A stretch of DNA of 46,576 nt from Cladosporium sp. IMV 00045 (Eukaryota; Ascomycota; Dothideomycetes; Cladosporiales; Cladosporiaceae): positions 1-46,576 of the forward strand of contig MSJI02000545.1 in the NCBI GenBank assembly GCA_001931905.2, given 5' to 3'. Positions 39,688 through 46,576 of the stretch are shown in pieces. Below the pieces are notes generated by a model that saw nothing but the letters and a program-made list of their open reading frames with translations, searched no databases and was not told the DNA's origin. A program made the translations under genes and the position numbers. The stretch's first letter is position 1, and each line of letters opens with the position of its first letter.

Positions 39688-42653
39688 ATGGACGCCGCCA
39701 CCGCCTCGAGCGCGTATGTGGCATCTTCGAGCGAGGCGACCGCGCCGGCGACTTTCGACGATGACGCCAGGCACTATGCGATCACCGCATCGCAGGTCCC
39801 AAAGCCAGCTGCTGCCAGCATGCCACCGCCTCTCCCAGTCCCAAACCCTCCGCCCGAACCCGTCAAGGATATCAAGAACGTTGGTACGCGCTTCCACGAG
39901 GATTGCCATGAGACTGATGCACCCAGCCCGCGACTGCGATCGAGTCGCGTATGGAAGGGCAAAGGGAAAGAGACCTTGACGGTGGAGCGTGAGGCTCAAA
40001 AGCCCAAGGGCCTGCTGGATCTACCTCTGGATATCCTCAAAGATATTGTGCGCGAGGTCACGCATACAAACGATCTGACATCACTTGCGCTCTGCCACAG
40101 CGCTCTGCACCGACTCGCCGTTCCGCACATTTACTCTCGTTTCGACATCGTCTGGCCGGATAGCAGCACCCATGCCGAGCCGCGCTCTGGAGTGGACGCT
40201 CTCACTTATGGACTTGCGACACTCGTCATGGCCGAGGAGGTGTTTGGGGAAGCACCTGGACAACGAGCAGAGAAACCGGGAAATCGTTTCGCGGCTACCG
40301 GTCGCGGCAAGGCTTCGGACATGACCATCAGAAGAAGACGAGGGAATCATTATGCACACTTCACGAAGAAGTTCTCTTTGGGAAATGGTCCTGCAGACTG
40401 GGTACAAGAGTATCTCATATCGAAGGAAGGCGGAAAGATGCTTGGAACGCTAGTCGCTTTGGCTGTTGCGCGCATGCAATCGCTGGAAACATTTGTTTGG
40501 GATATGCCTACGGGAGTCTTACGCGACGTATGGCTTGCACTTTCGTCTCTGGCAGAACGAGCTGACGGTGAGCCATGTCGACTTGAAAAAGTCTGGGTAC
40601 GATGGCACGATAATTCATCCGCCGACCATCCTCACGCTATGCCTCCACCTTACGTGACAGCGCCACCGCCTTTGCACGCCGTAATAGGAAACTTTAACAA
40701 TCCAGGTCTGCCGGCTCATATTCGTCTCGCCGACCTCGATCGCGTTGAACATCCAAGCTTCTCGGTCCTTCCACCTATGAAGAGTCTGAGCGTGCTGGAT
40801 ATTGACGAGCTCGCATACCTCGACGAAATGGCGGTTTTGATTGGAAGGTCTGTGGAAAAGCTTCAAGAATTGCGCATAGGCCTTGCCAGACATGCAATGA
40901 CCCGCGATTGGGTGACCGTCTGGGAAGGTGACAACCTGCAGCAAGTCGACCGCGATAACCCTACCGCGGGTTCATCGACGATCGGCGAGAAGCGGTTAGG
41001 AGGTGTACTCGGCACACTAATGGGGTTTGTACATGACATGAGACCGAGGCGGGTCTTGCCTATACGTCCTCGACGACATTCACCCCCACGTCCAGAACTA
41101 AGGATTGAAAGTCCGCCACGTAACAGCAAATCCAGCACACTCAACCCTGCAGACATTCTGGACGGACCTCCAACTCCCAAGTCACAAATCTCTCCTCCGC
41201 CACTGTTGTCGCCGCGCCTTAGCCCACCTGAGGCTGGCCCTGCTTTTGACAGTGACCCTTTAATTGCCAGCAGCCGCTGTGCCTCACCACAGCCTCAGCT
41301 ATCAGGTGCATTACCAGGCGCCTCAGAAGCCTTCAGTTCTGGGGCAGCCATCTCACCAGAGGTGGTGCCTGAGCTGGAAGAACCGCCTGATGATCATCTT
41401 CAAAGCTCCTTGCGCCTAAAGGTTCTTGAGATGGAGCGCGTACCCTTATCAATACCAGTACTGCAACGGGCCATCGATTGGTCAATGTTGACATCTTTGA
41501 CTATATTACATTGTCAAAATCACGAAGCACTATGGAAGACACTAAAGAGGACCTTCTGCCCGACACTCAAATCACCAGTGTACCCTACTCCTCGACGCAG
41601 TACACACAACTCTCCACGGAAGCACGGCAAACAATCCCTCTCATCCGCCGATGTCGAACTGCAATACCACCTCAACCTCAAGCGAATACACACGAACACT
41701 GTGTCTCCTCCGCTTATCTCCTTCCTGAAAGAAACGCTCGCGCCCAACAGCCTGGAGGTGCTCTTCCTCCAAGAGGGCCGCACATATACCTCCACCGTGA
41801 CCGTCGATGCCATATATCGCGGTCCTCTACGACGACACCGTCAAAGCCTCCAGAAAGTCCTCATAGATAGTTCCGAAAAGGGTCCCGAAGGGCACCCGAC
41901 CAGCTCTAGCAGATGGCGCCGCTGGATGCTCACGCGCGATATCCTCACCTTCATTTGCAGCGGCAAAATGAGCAATCTGCGCGAACTAGGCATGGCGCTC
42001 GACTATCACGACTGGGTAAGTGGTACACGAGCATCTCATCTCACGAACTTCACTGACATGCATACCAGCACTTCTTCCTCCAAAACCTCCCCTCAATACC
42101 ACACCTTCGCAGTCTGTACATTCCCTTCCTCGCCGACCACGTTCACGGTAGCAACACCGACCCTCGCGAGCTCGCCTTGCAAGGCGTCGACGTCGTCGCT
42201 CTACGTCCCGAAGTCGAGCTCTGCTACATAGGAATTGGAACGAAGTGCTTCGAAATCCTCGAAAGCCGACGGGAATGGGATTCACGCACCGACAACAACG
42301 CCGCACACCCCAACCTCCCACCCATCCACGGCGGCGGCGGCGGTGGCTTGGTGAGCTCCGAAGGCGAGGAAGACGACGCGGATGAAATGGAAGACGAGGA
42401 CGATGACGAGCTGGACGGCGAAAGCGACGCCGATGACAACGACGACACCGAATCCGACGCTGATCACGACGACGACGACGATGACGACGACGATGACGAA
42501 TTTGACGACGACGACCTCACCGACTCCGACGAGGAGTCGGACGGGCCCCGCGGCAAGGGCAAGCACGCCCGCGCCGCGAAGCTGCGCTTGCGCGAGATCT
42601 TGTTCTATGATGACAAGGTCGCGGTTTTCAAGGCAAGGCATGGGAAGCTGTGA
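39688..42653 (+). CDS. F-box protein with acidic C-terminal tail (2 exons)
   Basis: 970-residue protein. Exon 1 is 39688-42015, the 53-nt intron is 42016-42068 (GTAAGT, CACTGACATG branch, ACCAG), and exon 2 is 42069-42653. The splice joins HDW to HFFLQNLPSIPHLRSLYIPF; unspliced reading enters a wrong frame. An F-box lies at about 105-150 (GLLDLPLDILKDIV, then HTNDLTSLALCHSALHRLAV, PHIYSRFDIVWPD). It would recruit the protein to an SCF ubiquitin ligase through Skp1. The remainder has leucine-rich spacing (LETFVWDMPTGVL, MKSLSVLDIDELAYLDEM), with a Pro/Ser-rich disordered insert at about 470-580. Residues about 873-933 are dominated by Asp/Glu, including a run of ten aspartates, followed by a basic patch KGKHARAAKLRLRE. 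The start is the first ATG in frame (MDAATASSAYV). The substrate is unknown. Confidence 0.78.
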
Positions 42654-42701
42654 GGTACATGTAGTTTTGGGGGGTTGAGGGATGGAGGATGGTTGGTGAT
42701 G

Positions 42702-42704
42702 CTA

Positions 42705-42735
<31 letters not shown>

Positions 42736-42773
42736 GCAGGTTTTAGTACGACGTCCTCAGACGATGTCTCCGA
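42702..42773 (-). other. Possible orphan 3' exon encoding a poly-Gln tail
   Basis: On the minus strand a near-perfect 3' splice site ends at 42774: TTTGCTAATATTG branch context, TTATTTCTCTCTTTCAG. It is followed by 24 open codons, SETSSEDVVLKPA then ten Gln and TAG. I could not find a convincing upstream exon in 42.8-44.5 kb, so this may be chance in a pyrimidine-rich strand. Confidence 0.2.
42711..42734. repeat. (CTG)8 trinucleotide repeat
   Basis: Eight perfect CTG units on the plus strand (CAG on the minus strand), 58 bp beyond the F-box stop codon. It is probably in that gene's 3' untranslated region, or in the minus-strand exon candidate that overlaps it. Confidence 0.9.
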
Positions 42774-44547
42774 CTGAAAGAGAGAAATAAGAGCAATATT
42801 AGCAAAGAAGGAAAGGAAACAGACCGAGCAGGCAAAAAGCCAAGTGGAGGAAAGGGCAAAAGCAAGGAAAGACAAAAGGAGTCAGGAAGAGAACAAAAAG
42901 TGATATCCCAGGGCATTCAAATGTTTTTTCTCATCGGCCTCTCATCCATTATACGCGCTTTTCTTGAGGGGGGCCAACCAAACTGTTCAGGCGGTCTTTT
43001 CTTGTTCTTTTCTGAGTCTTGCAATTTGAGTCATTTTCACGGATCAATTCGGTCTCAGTAATGAGCAGGAGTGGCCAGCCAGGAAAGTGCGGTCCAGTAC
43101 CTTATACATACTTAACTTTGCCATTGAGGTTTTTGCACTAAGTTCCCCATCATGCGGTCAGGGCAAGACATGCAACCAGGCCGGACATGGAAAAAAGAAA
43201 AGTCTGTTTGTGATGTATGATATGCGGACTTCCAGCTTCATTCGTTTTCTGTGGTTCTGTCATATGTGTAGGTTACCTGCATGTGGGTAGCTTTGCAAGT
43301 CTCTTTGTCGATACGGCATTGCTGGTTTCGGTTGGTCGGTCTTCGAACCGACTGATGACTGGATTATCATCGATGCATTGGCCTTTTCCATCATGTGAGC
43401 TGGAACTCTTTCGATCTTGGGCTGTTCATTCTTGATATGGTAAGTGCGAATGCACACCTCCGCTGTACTATGTTCTTTCGGTTTCTGTTATGGGATTGCA
43501 TTTGATTGTGAAGCCTGGATGATTAGCACACTGCGCGAAGGAATGTTACATGTCACTGATAGAAATTGCACGGTGAAAGTGAAGATGTTTCACAAGGAGA
43601 ATGAAAAGCCATTGCTTTTCTTGTCATTTTTCTGAGCTTCTCTAATGAGTGACAGAAATCAGACCGCGACAGCCAATTGCAGCAAAGCAAGTTAGCTGGA
43701 TCTGCCGATAGTCCAGAAAAGAAGTTCCTTCTGCAACTTTTCCTCTCCTTGTGTTCTTTTCTATTGCGGTTTTTTCTTTCCACCATTTGGTCCATCCTGC
43801 GGAAACTTCTCGTTGCGTTTTCTTGAGATGCCAAGCGTCTTGTGAGATCGGAAAACGTCGAGTTTGGCGATGGATTGGTGAACACAGGATGGACTGGATC
43901 TGATCGAGTGGGCTTGTACGTAAAGGGACCAAGCCCATGATCAACGGGGTCGTAGAGTGTGTCTCGAAGAGACATCGAGCTGGGCCGATGGCGCTCTGCA
44001 TGGCAACTGTGGTGAGCTGGGTTGTCGAGAATTTTGGAGCCCATGTTGCAGAATTGTCGTTGCGCTCATGTTGGGACGGACATGAGCGAGGTTGAGTATC
44101 GATATTGGGGTTGTTTTCGTATTTTCGTAGAATGGAACAATGGCCGCTACCAGAAAAGTGCCGAGAGATGTCGGTGTAGTCTTTTTTAAAGTGTCGAGTA
44201 GAGTTGTGTTCGTGTGCCGCGGGTAAGTGTGGATCGACACATTCGTGGAGGATAAGGAGAAATATGCAGCTCGTCCAGCCACACATCGAGCCTGGAATTC
44301 AGCGATCTGAAGCATATGCCGCGGATGCTAGCAAATCCAGGAGTCCGGAGCGAAAGAACCGGAGATCGTAAGATCGTACAAACAAAGAACAGTCGTAAAG
44401 GAATCGGAAAATGAAGGATCGCACCAGCCGTGTCGCCCAGTGGCACGCCGGCCAGCCAGCGTTACAGTGTTACGCCAATGAACGCCATGTGAAAATAGCC
44501 AAAAACCAAGAAAACAGAGCTCGCTCAAACTGAAGCCGTCAAATATA
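42774..44547. other. 1.8-kb convergent intergenic region
   Basis: Lies between the F-box and DHH1 3' ends. The minus strand is markedly pyrimidine-rich at 42780-42900. Overlapping minus-strand frames of 124-214 codons lie at about 43553-44315, in three phases with no recognisable domain. They may simply reflect a long DHH1 3' untranslated region. No gene is supported. Confidence 0.4.
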
Positions 44548-46113
44548 CTATGCTTGAGCGGCCGAGGGTGGCATCTGTTGCTGGGGGTGCTGCGGTCTCT
44601 GCTGGTAGTTAACCTGCCCAGGAGTGCCTTGAAAAGCAGCCTGCTGGCCACCGCCACGAGGAGGACCACGGTATCCACCACGGCCACCACGGCCGCCACG
44701 GTAACCTCCTGTCCTGTTTGCAGGGTTTTGCAAGTCTGATCCAGTGCCTTGCTGTCTGCCATTTGGCGGCTGCTGCTGTTGCTGTTGCAGTGCGAATTGC
44801 TGCTGAGGCGTCGCGGCGATAGGCCTGGGAATGTTTTCGGGGGCATCGTACACATAAAGCTTCTTGTCGATGCTGCCGGGAATGGGCTGGATCTCGGTGC
44901 CGAGTTCCTGCTCGATACGGTAAAGGTTGAAGCGGTCATCCCAGTTGATCAGGTTGATAGCCAGACCAAGGTGACCAAAACGTCCAGAACGTCCAATACG
45001 GTGAAGGTAGGTTTCGGCGTTCTTGGGGAAATCGAAGTTGATGACAACGTTGACAGCCTGAATGTCAATACCGCGAGTCAAAAGATCAGAGCAAACAAGG
45101 TTGCGCATGGCGCCGTTGCGGAAATCGTGGAAAACTCTGTTGCGAGCCTGTTGAAGCATCTTTGCGTGCGAATAGAAGCATGAGTAACCCAGCTCAGTGA
45201 TCTTCTTCGCGAGCAACTCAACACGGGTGGTGCTGTTACAGAAAATGATAGATTGGTTGATCTGGAGCTTGCTGAAAAGGGTGTTCAAGCAGTGAACCTT
45301 CTGCTTCTCCTCAACAAAAGCATAGTACTGGGTGATACCGCGGAGCGTAAGTTCATCCATGAGGTTAATTTCGTGGGGATCGCGCATGTGCTTGTCCTTG
45401 AAGGACTTGACAACAATGGGGAAAGTCGCGGAAAAGAGCATAATCTGTCTGTCCTTCGGGTGGAACTGCAGGAGCTGTTCAATGGTAATGGTGAACTCGG
45501 GCGACAAAAGCTTGTCAGCCTCGTCCATGACGAATGTGTGGGCAGCGGAGAGATCGGCGACACCCTTGGATGCAAGGTCGAGAATGCGACCAGGAGTACC
45601 GACGATCACGTGGACGGTCTCGTTCAATCGAATAATATCATCCTTGAGACCAGTACCGCCAGTGGTTACCATGACGTTGATGCCGAGGTGCTTGCCCAGA
45701 GTCTTGCATACTTGCGAGGTCTGGAGGGCCAATTCTCTGGTGGGCACAAGAAGCAGAGCCTGGGTCTTTTGCAACTTGGGGTTGATGCGCTCGAGTGTGG
45801 GAATTACGAAAGCAGCGGTCTTGCCCGTGCCGTTCTTTGCACGCGCCAGAATGTCCCTGCCTGTGATCGCAACTGGAATCGTCTCTTCTTGAATGGGCGA
45901 AGGCTTCTCAAAACCAGCCTCGAAAATGCCCATCATCAACTCGCGCTTGATATAGAAATCTTCAAACTCCAAGCCTTTGGTTTTTGTGACATCCTCGGTC
46001 TGTACTCTTCCATCTTTCGCCGGTTTGTTCAAGCCAGCCTTCCAGTCGTCGTTTGTAGGGGTGTCATCGTTGAGGGAAGTTGCCCCGAGCTGGTTTGCGA
46101 GCTCTGAGGACAT
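44548..46113 (-). CDS. DHH1: DEAD-box RNA helicase Dhh1 (DDX6 family)
   Basis: Cytoplasmic ATP-dependent RNA helicase of processing bodies that promotes decapping and translational repression. It is 521 residues in one exon from [10 protein letters not shown]. The RecA-like core shows a Q-motif ([10 protein letters not shown], about 68-77), Walker [11 protein letters not shown] (90-99), PTRELA (124-129), TPGR (173-176), DEAD (197-200), SAT (228-230), and in the second domain [10 protein letters not shown] and [31 protein letters not shown] and [20 protein letters not shown] are characteristic of the Dhh1/DDX6 group rather than eIF4A. The C-terminus is Gln-rich then Arg/Gly-rich ([15 protein letters not shown]) and ends [11 protein letters not shown], a low-complexity tail that favours condensate formation. 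Confidence 0.95.
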   Translation of the reverse strand: MSSELANQLGATSLNDDTPTNDDWKAGLNKPAKDGRVQTEDVTKTKGLEFEDFYIKRELMMGIFEAGFEKPSPIQEETIPVAITGRDILARAKNGTGKTAAFVIPTLERINPKLQKTQALLLVPTRELALQTSQVCKTLGKHLGINVMVTTGGTGLKDDIIRLNETVHVIVGTPGRILDLASKGVADLSAAHTFVMDEADKLLSPEFTITIEQLLQFHPKDRQIMLFSATFPIVVKSFKDKHMRDPHEINLMDELTLRGITQYYAFVEEKQKVHCLNTLFSKLQINQSIIFCNSTTRVELLAKKITELGYSCFYSHAKMLQQARNRVFHDFRNGAMRNLVCSDLLTRGIDIQAVNVVINFDFPKNAETYLHRIGRSGRFGHLGLAINLINWDDRFNLYRIEQELGTEIQPIPGSIDKKLYVYDAPENIPRPIAATPQQQFALQQQQQQPPNGRQQGTGSDLQNPANRTGGYRGGRGGRGGYRGPPRGGGQQAAFQGTPGQVNYQQRPQHPQQQMPPSAAQA

Positions 46114-46576
46114 TGTGGTTTTATGAGTATGTGCGTGTAGAGCCGTTCAGGTGGGCCCTTTATCCTTTCCGACCCGCTACGTGGTACCAAGATGGCGCGG
46201 GGTTTCGCAGTGTTTGATGGGAACGAGAGCGCAATCGAGTGCGGTCAAGGAATAAGCAAGCTTGCAGGCAGCGTATAGGAGGAGGTGATGAGTAGCTCGA
46301 GTCGAATGGACGGTTGGCGCGCAATTTCGGGAGGTTAATTGATTTTCGAGTTTGTTTCAGTGCGCTGGGGTATGAGCGTCTACGCAGTGGTCAGCAACAA
46401 CCTTACTTTCGATATCGCGATATGAGAGTCTAACCACACGCAAGCAGCGAAGGTGATGAGAAAGTTGGTGATTCAAAGATGTGCAAAGTGGTATGTTGGT
46501 GGTGATGATGACGGTGATGGTGGGATTGATTGTGTGAGGTTGTATTGAGTCTCTCTTGGAGAATGGAGCTGGGGAA
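46114..46576. promoter_or_regulatory. DHH1 upstream region
   Basis: 463 bp upstream of the minus-strand DHH1 start, up to the window edge, expected to hold its leader and promoter. A GGTGATGATG-type purine-rich imperfect repeat lies at 46498-46535. No further gene is visible before the edge. Confidence 0.4.

Noticed and set aside
43553..44315. Minus-strand gene between F-box and DHH1
   Set aside because: Three phases are open at once with no domain, no consistent start and no splice logic; more likely DHH1 3' untranslated sequence.

Overview
The window looks like nuclear DNA of a filamentous ascomycete (Pezizomycotina). Dothideomycetes, perhaps the Mycosphaerellales/Capnodiales side, is my best guess, but that is inference only. 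The evidence is intron size (mostly 51-84 nt, GT..AG with CTAAC/CTGAC-like branch sites), moderately high GC, genes closely packed on both strands, and proteins recognisable as fungal orthologues.

Layout. 0-5 kb: a divergent pair of Ser/Thr/Pro-rich, GPI-anchored wall-type proteins, then a small two-exon gene made only of a Tc1/mariner/IS630-type helix-turn-helix module. 5-15.3 kb: housekeeping genes, namely nucleoporin POM152, a UCH37-type deubiquitinase with a large insert in its catalytic domain, the V-ATPase assembly factor Pkr1, and a classical protein tyrosine phosphatase that needs a GC-AG intron. A six-unit 88-bp minisatellite lies between UCH37 and Pkr1. 15.9-18.85 kb: a small gene-poor island bounded by two extremely AT-rich, TA-dense blocks that look like RIP-type relics. 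It holds one short uncharacterised ORF and one apparently broken gene. 19-22 kb: a small conserved hypothetical gene and a secreted amidohydrolase-2 (6-methylsalicylate decarboxylase-like) gene interrupted by one in-frame TAG. 22.8-46.6 kb: mostly core genes again, namely a mitochondrial DUF155 (RMND1/Mrx10-type) protein, HOPS subunit Vps41, condensin SMC4, a serine-palmitoyltransferase small-subunit-like protein, an NSUN-like protein lacking both catalytic cysteines, H/ACA snoRNP protein Gar1, an F-box protein with a very acidic tail, and the DEAD-box helicase Dhh1.

The genes do not form a cluster or operon-like pathway. They are independent core cell-biology genes (nuclear pore, ubiquitin, vacuole/HOPS, chromosome condensation, snoRNP, mRNA decay, sphingolipid synthesis) with a short accessory stretch at 15.9-22 kb. 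I found no tRNA, rRNA, CRISPR array or intact transposon. I did not find a convincing new multi-gene system. The most useful observations are the decayed island, the nonsense-disrupted amidohydrolase, the solo transposase DNA-binding gene, the probable NSUN pseudo-enzyme (with an intron that imitates a signal peptide), the UCH37 insert and the dimeric minisatellite. All exon boundaries were deduced by eye from splice consensus, reading frame and family fit, and are not backed by transcripts.
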